Below are positions 48,687-59,678 of a DNA stretch of 64,000 nt, in pieces; the first letter of the stretch is position 1, and every line of letters begins with the position of its first letter. A model generated the notes under the pieces. That model was given only the letters and a program-made list of their open reading frames with translations. It did not search any database and was not told where the DNA came from. Origin of the DNA: Macrotrachela quadricornifera (lineage: Eukaryota > Rotifera > Eurotatoria > Philodinida > Philodinidae); NCBI GenBank assembly GCA_022393335.1, contig JAJEKB010001445.1, positions 409,685 to 473,684 of the forward strand, in the 5' to 3' direction. Both the position numbers and the translations under genes were made by a program.

Positions 48687-49223
48687 ATTAATATTATTTC
48701 GATATAATAATTTTTCATTAAAATACAAATGTTATTTGTCTAATAGAAAGAAGATGAATGAAGGATTGATAGATTGTCACTAATGAAATACGAAATAACA
48801 ATCATCGTTTTTTTTTTATTAAATAAACTTCTGATAATGATCAATTGAAATGATATAAAGAAAAAAAAATGTCATAAGATAGGAAGACGAAAGGTATTAT
48901 CTTCTATCTCATAATTTTTTCATAATGAAATTTACATGAGATGTATTCACAGGGTAGGGTAGATGATATCTCACACTTGTATGAGTATTCATATCAGTTT
49001 TTCTTTCTTTGTATCTTAGTAAAAACACATTTTCAAAATGAAAATAAAATAAAATCAATATACTTTGATGATAATGTACATTTACCGGTTATCATTCGTT
49101 TTTCAGGCCATTATCCATTTCGACTCGATAGAAAAATTTTTTATCAATTTCACATGACGCACAACAAGATCTTCACAATGCAACTTTTTATCTTTATTTA
49201 ATGTATGATCAATTATTTTTAAG
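48687..49223. other. Intergenic
   Basis: An 86-codon plus ORF at 48941-49201 has no signal, domain or splice support and is probably chance. Nothing else seen. Confidence 0.4.
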
Positions 49224-52200
49224 ATGAGATATGAAGCGCGGTTTTTTATTTTTCATTTAAGTTTGAATATTAATTTAATGTTCCATATAGCTATGTTTCT
49301 CATTTTAAATTATTCTGCTTATATTTATTCAAAAGATGATTGGAAAAATTTTGTTGATAGACTTGATTTAATAATTCAGCCGAGTTATTTAGTTATTCAA
49401 TGTAATAAATATGAAATACAAATAGTTCGTACTTCAAATACATTTGAAGAGTTAGAGTCAAATTTAAATTGTACAAATAAATATAATTTACTCAAACATG
49501 GAAATGATCATGTACAAATTATCAATTTAAAATTTGTAACTGCTAAGTGTCTAAGTCATAATAAATTTATTGAAATTATTGGCCACTTTTTTCAAGTTAA
49601 ATCATCATTAAACAAGGAAAAAAATGGAGTAGATTGGCCTTATATTAGCACGAATTATATACAAAAATATACAAACCAAGAACCTATCAAAATGAAATTG
49701 CTCGATAAACATAATCTTGATGTTATTTTGGCAGGAATTAATGTTGAGAAATTAACAGAAGAAGAAAAAGATTATTCTTTTTATTTTGAGTTTATTAATC
49801 GTCCATTGATCTGTGCTATACCTATTAATCGTATTGAAAGAAAATTACAAAATGGTTTATGCAATTCACCTAAGTTCAATAAATCTATTAATCCATATTG
49901 TTATTATAAGGTTGGTTTTATTTACAATATTTGATCATTGAGATATTCTATTCGAAAAATTATTTACCAAATCTCTTTTTTTCGAAACAAAAAGATATTT
50001 ATTAACTCAAGTAAATAATTTCCAAGATCTTGTCAGTTGTGATTAATTACTAACAATGGAAACAGACTTCCATGAGATTATGATAACAATTGATCACTTT
50101 TTAAGTCATAACGACCACAAAAATTACTAAAACAAAATGTTTCAATCATCGACTTGAAGTGTCAAAAATTCAATGTGAAGTTTGACTTTGATATAGATAT
50201 CTAAATATATACAGTTTCTTAAAATCTTTTCTCACACTGTAATACACATTCAGAAAGCTATTATCAAGAATGACTCTATATGTATATAGATTTCTTTTAA
50301 AATACAGTTTATCAAGAAAAAATCTTTTGTTTTAGTGAAATATTTTAGATTATTTGTGAAAATAGCAAATTTATTTATGATTAAATATCAAACATGTACA
50401 GTTATCACCTTATTTAGCCGAAAAGTGAAAAAATCAAAATAAAAGGTTGAAGAAACCGAAAAAAATAGTGAAAAGCTTTTGTAAACTATTGCTTAGAGTA
50501 CATTTCAACATATTATTAAAGCAAAATAAGAAGTTCCAAAATTCGTTTTTTTTGATTCAGGAATTGATAAAGAGAATTTTTCATATAATCGATCCGCCGG
50601 TGACAATGATAGGCCAACGAATATCAACAGTCACCACCTATAATATTTCAAGATACTGTAACTCGTAGAATCTTATCTTTAGAAAAATCTTTTACAAATG
50701 AAAGTGAAAAAGATATCATCTTAGACACACTATCATTTCCTAAAAGTCTTTCCTCTCTATATTAAACATTCTCATGAAAATCAATAGAAAATTGCAAAAC
50801 ACATGGACGTTGAATTTTGTAAGAAATTGAAGATATTTAATTTAAATGGGCAAAAAAATAGATTTTTTTTGTTATTGGAAAATCTGTATTGAACATTGAT
50901 CTCTATCCTCTCATTGAAAAGAAGAAAAATATCCAAATAGCCGTATTTTTTTGAAAAAAAGTGAAAGAGATAACAAATCTATAGCTACACTTCGAGAGCG
51001 GAAGATATGTAAACTTCTAAGATCATGAAATACTTGAAAATAGCAGTCGTAATACTATTGCTCATATGAATCTCATATCAAAATAATAATTCTGAAAAAA
51101 GTTTTTCTACTTTATACTGTTAAAAAAAGGCCCATATTCTCTCAAGTAGGAGAATACTACCTTTTACAAATTCTCAATAGATACGTTTTCCATCAGAAAT
51201 AAATTTTGAAAATCGCTCTTTGGACATAAATCATTTTTCTTAGAAATTTTCGATTATATACATTGAAATTTCCTTATAGAAAAAGTGAGGATACTTGATT
51301 TATGCACAATTAATAATAATTCGTTTATTTAATTAAAGGTAGGTGCTAAATCAACTCCATCATACGAAGAATTATATGAAATAGTAGTTAAGACTTCTTC
51401 TTATATCAAAAACAACATAAATGAATATATTTACATATCTAATATTAGTGATTTAAATAATCATATTAATGCAAAACCTTCTACTTGGAAAGGTAGCACA
51501 ACTCAACAGACATTATCAACAACTTCTAAGGATAACGCATCTGAGCAAACATCATCAATAATTCCGAATAATACCACACTTCAACAAATTTCATCAACAG
51601 CTCAATATAGTAACATATACCCACAGACTTCAGCAACAAATTCGTTTTACATCGCGTCTCAACAAATTTCATCAATAATTCCAAATGATAGTACATCTCA
51701 AGAGACTCCATCAAGAACTTCGAAAGATATCATACTTCAGCAAGCCTCACGAACAACTCCAAATAGCAATACACTTCAACAGACTTCATCAACTATCTCG
51801 AATGATACCACAGAGCAACAAGATCCTTTCACAATTTCAAATAATAGTACATATGAACAGGCATCATTAACAACTCTGAAAGATAGCTCATCTCAGCAAA
51901 ATTTAACAGAATCTCCGAATGGTAACTCACCACAAAAGACTTCTTCAGCCTCCTTGAATAGTACTTCTACTGAAAAAGGTTCATCAAAGGCTTCGAACGG
52001 TAATACAACTAAGCGAGTTCCATCAATCAATCAAAATAGTAATACAACTCGACGAAGTTTACCACATGGCCAGAAACGTAATAGAACTAACCAAGTTTCA
52101 TCAAAAGAGAAAAAAAAGAAAAATTTATTAATGATTATTATTACTATTATTATTATCATTTGTTTAATTTTTATTATTATTGGAATTATTTTTTTTAATC

Positions 52201-52376
52201 AAAAGTATCAAAAAGAAGAAGAGAAAGATGAAAGTGAAGAAGATGATGAATTATCAAAAATAGAAAATCATTCATTATCTGAAAAAAATTTATCAATTTC
52301 TTCATCAGAACAATTTCAAAATAATACAGAATCTAACAAAACACACAAATGGTTGAAATTATACGAGGACATTTAA
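49224..52376 (+). CDS. Putative single-pass membrane protein with Ser/Thr-rich 13-residue repeats
   Basis: Two exons: 49224-49908, and from about 51339 to the stop at 52374-52376, joined over a 1.43-kb intron in frame. Not recognised by homology. Visible layout: signal peptide (MFHIAMFLILNYSAYIYS, possibly from an inner Met), ~210-residue ectodomain with six or so Cys, then a stalk of ~14 tandem 13-residue repeats of the form T-x-S-x-x-x-N-x-S/T-T-x-Q-Q, with many N-glycosylation sequons (NNT, NDS, NDT, NNS), a lysine stop-transfer, a TM helix (LLMIIITIIIIICLIFIIIG) and an acidic ~60-residue cytosolic tail. The stalk should be heavily O-glycosylated, like mucin-type surface proteins. The C1GALT1-like gene next door would act on such chains, but the link is only positional. 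The join of the two exons is inferred. Confidence 0.6.
49909..51338 (+). other. Long intron of the repeat-stalk protein gene
   Basis: 1.43 kb, A+T-rich, with no coding frame above 73 codons. The size is ~25 times the usual intron here, so an old insertion is likely, but I did not find paired termini. Confidence 0.4.
51508..52053 (+). repeat. Coding 39-bp minisatellite (13-residue units)
   Basis: About 14 consecutive units of exactly 39 bp with no indels, e.g. TSSIIPNNTTLQQ, ISSIIPNDSTSQE, ASRTTPNSNTLQQ, TSSTISNDTTEQQ. Conserved positions are the Ser at 3, Asn at 7, Ser/Thr at 9-10 and Gln-Gln at 12-13. Units have diverged at the remaining positions, so the array is old but its length per unit is under constraint. 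Confidence 0.85.
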
Positions 52377-52789
52377 AATAAATTTTACTTTTTTATCATT
52401 ATAAAAAGTTTATCATAATAAATAATTTAATTTAACAAGATAATAGTCAGTTTTAGTTCTGGACAAGAATGTAATCAATTAAATATGGATCATTATAATA
52501 ATTCCAATATTGAAACATTGTTTAGATAAAAGAGTTTAAAAGATGTATTAGCATATTTTGATTCTGTAGAATTCCATATTCACTAAATAAAAATAATAAG
52601 AATCCGTTTGTTGGAGCAGTACTAATTAATTTTGAAAATATGAAGTATAAAACTACTGGAAAGATCGTTTATTCTTCGATTGAAACTTTACAAGTGACAA
52701 CAAAAAGAAGAAAATTGCGAACTTTTGATCTTACGTATAGGTCATCGTTAGGTGAATGATTCGAAATATTTGATTAATTTTGTTTCTTA

Positions 52790-52849
52790 TTGTTCGTTTT
52801 TCTCTACTTTAACATAAGTGCTTATGTTAAAATAGACGAAAACGAACAA
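52790..52849. repeat. 60-bp near-perfect palindrome
   Basis: Arms 52790-52818 and 52821-52849 (29 bp each) match at 26 of 29 positions around a 2-bp centre (TG); the inner 11 bp CTTATGTTAAA/TTTAACATAAG are perfect. It sits exactly at the inner border of the left arm of the 920-bp element. Confidence 0.8.
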
Positions 52850-53427
52850 TCACGTGTCACAACTTTTTTAGCAACTGTGACGAAGTGCCCATAGTTGTGG
52901 TGAAATGACGAGATTACATTCTTTGTGACGCAGTCATCGTAGTTCGTACTGATGCATGGGAATGTAAAAGGAGGCGTCACAAGTACTCTAGCTCATTTCA
53001 ACTTTTTACAGTGAAAAAGACACTCCATTTATCTTTCCAAAGAATAAAGGTACGTCTCAGAAAGTATTAAAGGGTCAATATACGAATATCTAATCATTAT
53101 GTAGATGATTAATGATTAATTTATTTATTATTAATTGGGAGATTTAAATAATTATTAATCCAATGGTTTTTTATTTAGTAAATAGACGATTAACTTATTA
53201 ATAATCAGTCAGTTAAATCAATTATTCATTGGCTAATGACTCATGATCTATTATTTGTTATCAGTGAGAGTTGATGGGTCATCTCTAGTAATGATTGATT
53301 AACAATGGTAATATATGATCATCGATGATCGTAATCTAGTACAAGTGCGATTTTTTTATTGCAGTTTGACCACAATCGAAGTCATGAAATATGAAACAAA
53401 ATTAAACAAATATTTTGAATCATTTGC

Positions 53428-53460
53428 CTGATGATGACCTATGTGTAAGGTCGAAAGCTC
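53428..53460 (+). other. CTGATGA / stem / GAAA motif inside the right inverted arm
   Basis: CTGATGA (53428-53434), one T, a GACC/GGTC stem with a 9-base loop (53436-53452), then GAAAGCTC. The order resembles the core of a hammerhead ribozyme (CUGANGA, stem II, GAAA), but there is an extra U before stem II and no convincing stem III with NUH. The matching site in the left arm is mutated (CTAACGATGACC). Probably a hairpin relic rather than a working ribozyme. Confidence 0.35.
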
Positions 53461-53549
53461 GTAATTTTCTTCTTTTTATTGTTACTTGTAAAGTTTCAAT
53501 TGAAGAATAAATGATCTTCAGAGCAGTTTTATACGTCATATTTTCAAAA

Positions 53550-54558
53550 GAAAAAAGAATACAAATAACATTCATAATAGGCTGTTTTTGCAGTTAGAAA
53601 TATTATGTTAATATTGATAAAGGAAAAAGTTTTATTTTATGTATGAATCATTTTCTTTTTTTCTAAAGATCAGTTATCGAAAAAACGAGAAAAGCGAAAG
53701 AAAGAAAAAAAGAAATCTGTTTGAATAAGAAATAAAATACAACCTTTTCATCCATTCTGAAAAGTTCGTTTTATTTTGCCAATCTGTTTTTTATTGACGC
53801 AATGGAACAATTAAAAGCTATGTTCCATACAAGAAAGGCAAGTCCAACTGTTCATCTGTTCGGGTAAATAAATAATGTTTTTTTTTTACATATTCATGTG
53901 AAACCGTCTATATAAAGAAATTCATTCATTGTACAATATTATTTTCATACCAATTTGAAGGTGTAGAGGTCACTATGAACTATAATTTATGTTTCACGAG
54001 CAAATGAAAAATGACACATTTTTATTTACACATAAAAATAAATTTTGATTGAAAATTTTATAAAAGAAAAAAAGAATTTTTAACTATTAAAATGTCAGGA
54101 TTTTTGTTTTAAACAAATATTTTTTTTATACACAAAAAAGAAAGGGAAATATCTTGATAAATATTTCTTTTAATCATCTTAAATTCTGTATATTTATCAA
54201 GATACACTATAATTATAAAGCAAATATACATTTGGAATACGCATAAAACATTAAAAGTAATCGATAAGAAATCACGTATTTAACATAATGATATCCATTT
54301 AAAAAAGCTTTGATTTAATTCATATGTTTTCGTAGTTTTTCATTATTTTGATAGTTTTGTTTTTCGTATCGATCATTATCACTTTTAAATAAGCATGTCT
54401 GTACCTTTAAACGAAGAATCATTGCCGTAGGCAGTAGAAATATGAATCTATATATATATATATATACTCCCTATGTATATATACAGGTGAAATTGTGGTT
54501 GTTGTTCACTTTATTATTCATAATAATACTCACTATAGAAAAATAAAAATAAAAATCA
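53550..54558. other. Intergenic upstream of calpain gene
   Basis: About 1 kb, A+T-rich; an (AT)n run at 54450-54470 lies ~90 bp before the calpain start. No other feature seen. Confidence 0.4.
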
Positions 54559-57500
54559 ATGGGTTTATCATCTTCACAACAAGAAAAGATTTTCGTTCCT
54601 CCTTCATCAGATGAAAGTAAAGCATCATGTGAACAAATTATTAACGCATTTAGACGAGAAATTCCATTTATTGTACAACACTCTCCATCAACGTTTAAAA
54701 CAGATTTATCAAAGATTAAAAAGAAAAAAGACGAACAAGAAACAATCGAATGTCATAATCGATCACATTCTTTAGACTCTAATCATTCAAGTAAACATAA
54801 AAATATTTCAATAAATTCCCCTCATATTAAGCGTCAATGGCAATGTCAATTATGTGAAACAGTAAATAAAATTGATTCTCAATTATGTTCAATGTGTGGA
54901 TCAAATAAAATAAATGTTTATATTCCAATTATCAATAACACAAATAAAACTCCTCATCCATCTAATTTACAAAAGTAAATATTTATGTATTTTTTTTTAA
55001 TTAATAAAATAAACTAAAAGAATATTTTTTTTGAATAATAATTTATTTTAGTAATTCAGTAATATTTCGTGAGAAAAATTTTAATAAATTTAAAGAAGAA
55101 AACATTTATCGACGAAGTGTTCTTATTTCACATAAACATCAAGCTGATGAACATATTGTTTTAAAACATCTTGAAATACTTGTCAATGATTTAATATTAT
55201 CTAATAATCGATTTAAAGATCAAACATTTCCAGCATCATCTCAATCACTTTATATAAATGGACATGACATTTCAAAATCAACTTTAGCTGTTTTACCAAA
55301 ACAACAAAGAAGTTTATCTTCTAATTATATTCAATGGTTAAGACCTGATGAAATAAATCCACCAGAATGGAGAAATAATCATAAATATCAATGGACAGTT
55401 TTTAGAGATCCAAAACCAAATGATGTCTTTCAAGGAACTTTAGGTTTATTTATTTATTTAATATAATATTTTTATTATTTTTTAATTAAATTTTTAAGGA
55501 GATTGTTGGTTTATTACGGCATTAAGTGTTCTTGCTGAACAACCAGAATATTTAATGAAAGTAAATTATTTATTTATTATTAAATTTATTATTATTATTA
55601 TTATTATTATAAAAAGGTACTTATTACAAAAGAATATAATCCTCAGGGAATTTATTGCGTTCGTTTATGTAAAGGTAAAAATAATAGAAAAAAAACTATT
55701 TTATAATAATATTAATATTTGAATTAAGACGGAGAATGGACACAAGTTATTGTTGATGATCATCTTCCATGTACATCAAGTAAAAGATTAGCTTATTCTC
55801 AAGCATATAGAAAACAACTATGGGTGAAAAATTAAAATTTTTTTTTTTATATCTTAAAGAAAAAATAAAATTTGTTAGGTTCCATTAATTGAAAAAGCAT
55901 TAGCAAAATTAAATGGAAGTTATGAAGCAATTATTGCTGGACGTTGTTGTGAAGGTTAAAATATTTTATTTTATTTTATTTTATTTTATTTTATATTATA
56001 TTATTTAAATATAAATTAAGGTTTATCAACAGTAACAGGAAGTCCATGTGAAACATTAATTCTTGGTAGAATAGATAATCCAGATGATAAAAATGTTGAT
56101 CATAATAAATTATGGTTAAAATTATTACATGCACATGAACGAAAATTTTTAATGTGTGCTATGTGTAATAATAATCTTATTGATAAACAAGAATTTGAAA
56201 AATATGGATTACTTCATACTCATGCTTATTCATTACAAGATATTAAACAATCCGATGATAATAAATATAAATTAATTAAATTAAGAAATCCATGGGGAGG
56301 AACATTTAGATGGACTGGTCAGTTTTGTTTTTATAAAAATTTTTATTTATGAAATACGATCTAAAACGAATGGTAAAGTGTATAGAAGTAGAAATTTTGA
56401 TCCATTACCTTGATTTTTTACATACATGTGATCGACACTACTATGGCAACGGCATAGATTGTAACTGGCATCTTAAGAATAGTCCATCACAGACAGATTC
56501 AATAATCTCTCTCCCTATATAGCATTAATTAGTGCATGCTCTTAACAACAGCGTCGCAGTCAAACATATGAGTGGTCTTCTAATAGGACAAATGAACTTT
56601 GTTTTAAACATGGTCTTATATTGAGAGTAACCACCTATCCTAGAAGGAAGAAGTATGACGACACGATATATTGTCATCTTATTTCTATTCTTCTTCTAAT
56701 TTTCTCGTTTACGTCTTTTATTACGTTTTTCGCTCGTTCACAATTGGTTATTTTCAGGGGTGTTGTTGTGATAAAGTTGTTACGTTTAGGTCCCTATTAT
56801 GTAAATAAAATGCTATCACTAGAGGCAGTTACATTATTGTGAATGTAAGTTATAGTGTTGTAACTTATATCGCTATGTTATATTCTATTGAGCTTTGAAT
56901 TTGTACTAGCAGTTATGTCATGTTTTACATTTTTATCCTACAGTAATTATTCTAATAACTATTATTTTAGGTGATTGGTCTGATGATTCACCTTTATGGA
57001 GACAAAATCCAGATTTACGTGAAAAATTACTAAACGAGAAACGAAGTTCACGAGATGGAGTTTTTTGGATGCCATTTACATCATTTCTAAAATATTTTGA
57101 ATGTGTTGACATATGTAAAATACGAAATGATTGGTATGAAGTTCGTGATTCATCAAATTTTTATCCTGAAAAAGGAATGATGCAAGGTTATTATTTAACA
57201 ATTGAACATTCAACTGAACTTGATATAACACTTCATAGAAAAATAAGTAAAAATCTTCGAATACAACGAAGTGAAGTTAGTCTATGTGTTGCTATTGTTA
57301 ATATTGAAGAACAATCAAATGGAAATTATAGAATTTATGCAATACCAATTTTAAGTCAACGTGGTCAACATAAATTTGTTTCAACTAATGGTTGTCTTCA
57401 ACCAGGTACTTATATTATTTTACCATTTTTATTTAATCCAATAAATAAACAAATGGATAATACTGAATTTAATATTGGTTAGTTTTATATTTAAATAAAA

Positions 57501-58048
57501 TTTAAAAAACAAAAATAATATTTTATTTATTTTATTTTTTAGCTGTACATAGTTCTCGATCGATAGATCTTGAACGTATTAAAATTCCATTAAGAATTGA
57601 AAGAGAATTTCTAATAAAACTTTGTTTATTTTATGGTGAACAAATTTTTCAAAAAAATCAATTAGATGATGGAGTTAAAATATATGAATTAAAAAAATAT
57701 TGGGATGGTCTTATTTTACTTATTGAAAATCGAAATATAAATAAAAATGTTCATTTTTATTTTCGTTGTACTTTATCACAAAATGCATTTATGTCAAGAA
57801 AAGATTCTCATCATCAATTATTTGATGTTATACCATCAATGCATAGACAAATAATTGTTGCAATATCAAGAAAAAATGCATCACATTCATTTACAATTGG
57901 ACATGATTATCAATATAATCTTTCTTCACAAAATTTTATTCAAAATTTTCATACTAATAAACAAAAACATTGGCCAACAATTGATGAAGCAATATTTAGT
58001 GAAGATATTCATGTACCACAAATTATTTCCAATGCTAAACAACATTAA
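54559..58048 (+). CDS. CAPN15: Calpain-15 / small optic lobes (SOL)-type cysteine protease
   Basis: Nine exons from [10 protein letters not shown] to ...[14 protein letters not shown]15/SOL is a Ca2+-linked intracellular cysteine protease with N-terminal RanBP2-type zinc fingers that bind ubiquitin. Here a single finger is present ([21 protein letters not shown]; human and fly have five or so). The protease core has the triad: Cys in [17 protein letters not shown], His in [11 protein letters not shown], Asn in KLRNPWGG. Further family blocks: [92 protein letters not shown], and the SOL-homology C-terminus ([11 protein letters not shown]). The residue set predicts an active enzyme. One intron (56318-56970) is 653 bp; the others are 50-75 bp, one with a (TTTTA)n run near 55970. 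Confidence 0.93.
56318..56970 (+). other. Oversized calpain intron with repeat-like insert
   Basis: About ten times the length of the other introns of the gene, and less A+T-biased. Its 56351-56405 segment (GAAATACGATCTAAAACGAA ... GTAGAAATTTTGATCCA) resembles 4547-4596 in the oversized PRP31 intron (GAAACACGATCTAAAAGAAA ... GTAGAAATTTGGATTCA). No terminal repeats were defined. Confidence 0.45.
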
Positions 58049-59212
58049 AATTTGAATAAATTTTCATAAATATTTTTATTATCATATTCATATGAATTTA
58101 ATCTATTATTTTGATCGTTATTAAATTTATTATAAAATAAATTGAAAAATTTGTTATTGAAATATTATATCAAGTTATCCAGAATAAATTCCACAAAAAC
58201 TATTCCATTTTTTCTAATGAATCAAAGTAAAATTATGAAAAAATGGGATACAAAGCGCAATCATTTATTATGCCCTAAAACGTTGTTTTCTACAGCTATT
58301 TGTATAGCTTTAGGTTTTGTAGATAATTTCAAGTGCTATAGTTTAATATAAATATGTATAAATTAAGTTGATAATAGAGCAGAAATTTTAAAAATACGAA
58401 CTATGGAATTTATTCTAAGCTATTTGTTATTTATTCAAGTATCACAGGACTATGATTGTTATATTATGAATATGAAGCTAAATTGAAAATACAATTTATC
58501 AAAAATTTCATAGTTCGATTGAATTTAATGTAATATTTATAGACAAAATCGCATTGAAATAAATAAAGTTCTATAAAATATTTTTGCGTTACTTAAAGTG
58601 TTCATCTTTAATCTTTTTATTTAAAATAATAAGAATTGTTTTCTCAGTAATTTATAATGTCGAAAATGATTATATTAGAAATATTCATCTGGATATATTT
58701 CATAATACCAAAAAAAGATTCAATATCTCCATTATTACTCAACCAAGCAAGCTGTTTTTTTTTTATTAATTCAAGAGACATGCTCAAACTTTATATTCAT
58801 AAAGATATGTCTAGAGAGATTCTTTATTAAGTATTAGTATTTGACCTCAACAAAATGAAAAAACAGTATACTTGACAAAGAGCTCTACTAGACATGTCTT
58901 TATATATATAAAGCTTGAATATTTTTGATCTTTGTTGTAAATATATGTCTTAAGATTAATTGAAAAATAAAAAAAGAGATTAATTTATGTGAAATGATTA
59001 TTTAGTATAAAAGATTTTTAAAATTTATTTCGATAATAAGATGTTGTGTTTAAGTGACGGATAAGATAAAAAAAAGCTTTTCTTATTTTTAGTAGAAAAT
59101 TCTAGTCGTGTTTAATGTTGACCTCATTAGAAAATTTAGTTCATTTTATTTTACTAAACTGTTAAAACTAAATAATAGATTATTAATATTCGTATTTCGT
59201 GTTATCTTATAG
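58049..59212. other. Intergenic with a small inverted-repeat element
   Basis: A+T-rich; ORFs of 60-70 codons have no features. The only structure is the palindromic element at 58776-58925, given separately. Confidence 0.4.
58776..58925. repeat. ~150-bp inverted repeat (MITE-like)
   Basis: Left arm around 58778-58822 (CATGCTCAAACTTTATATTC ... AGACATGT-type core) faces right arm 58886-58925; shared blocks are CTAGACAT(A/G)TCTTTAT, ATATAAAG and TTGA. Arms ~38 bp, ~80% by eye, ~65-bp centre without coding potential. Confidence 0.6.
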
Positions 59213-59572
59213 ATGATAATATTACCGATTATATTAATATTATTGAGTGAAAGTAATGGAAGTATTTTAATGGGAAATAATCCATTTTATCTAAATCGAG
59301 AAACAGACATATATTTATTACATAATAAAAATAAATCCAATGAATCTTTTGAAAATAGTTTAATCTCTCCAAAATGGTATGATATTATATTTATATATAT
59401 ATTAATAATTTTTTTTGGTCTTATTATTATTTGTCTATGTTATCAACATATTTTATTCAATTATCTATTTAATTTATGGTCAAAAATAAAATCAAAAAAT
59501 AATAATAACAATGAATATGTTACTATATTACATCCATCATTTCCATCAATAAATAATTTATCATTTATTTAA
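59213..59572 (+). CDS. Small membrane protein, unknown
   Basis: 119 residues, single exon. A hydrophobic start (MIILPIILILLSESNGSIL) looks like a signal peptide with cleavage near SNG; a ~35-residue extracellular part has N-x-S sites (NKSNES); one TM helix spans about residues 59-79 (IIFIYILIIFFGLIIICLCY); the ~40-residue cytosolic tail ends NEYVTILHPSFPSINN, with a Tyr that could be a sorting or phosphorylation site. I do not recognise the family. The ATG follows a TTATAG that could be a splice or trans-splice acceptor. The coherent signal-TM-tail layout argues that it is real. Confidence 0.5.
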   Translation: MIILPIILILLSESNGSILMGNNPFYLNRETDIYLLHNKNKSNESFENSLISPKWYDIIFIYILIIFFGLIIICLCYQHILFNYLFNLWSKIKSKNNNNNEYVTILHPSFPSINNLSFI

Positions 59573-59678
59573 TTACATCATAATATATACATTTTATTTG
59601 TTACAAATTAAAAGAAAAAGGCTTGATTAAATAAGAAATCAATATAATACAAAAAAAAAAAAATTTTTTTTTTCTTAT

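Larger units (their letters stand above)
52630..53549. mobile_element. 920-bp non-autonomous element with ~160-bp terminal inverted repeats
   Basis: Left arm 52630-52790 begins TTTTGAAAATATGAAGTATA; the right arm, read on the minus strand from 53549, begins TTTTGAAAATATGACGTATA. The arms align through ~160 bp at ~85% by eye (blocks: TTTATTCTTC, TTGAAACTTTACAAGT, AAAAAGAAGAAAATT, ATAGGTCATC, AATGATTC, AATATTTG, TTAATTTTGTTTC). The ~600-bp interior has no ORF, a CACGTGTCAC-type GTGACG-rich stretch, and a nested 60-bp palindrome. No transposase; superfamily unknown. Confidence 0.85.

Noticed and set aside
48941..49201. 86-codon ORF before the repeat-stalk gene
   Set aside because: No features, and it does not connect to the following frame by a sensible splice.
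51526..51714. Minus-strand ORF with internal repeats
   Set aside because: Shadow of the 39-bp coding repeats of the plus-strand gene.
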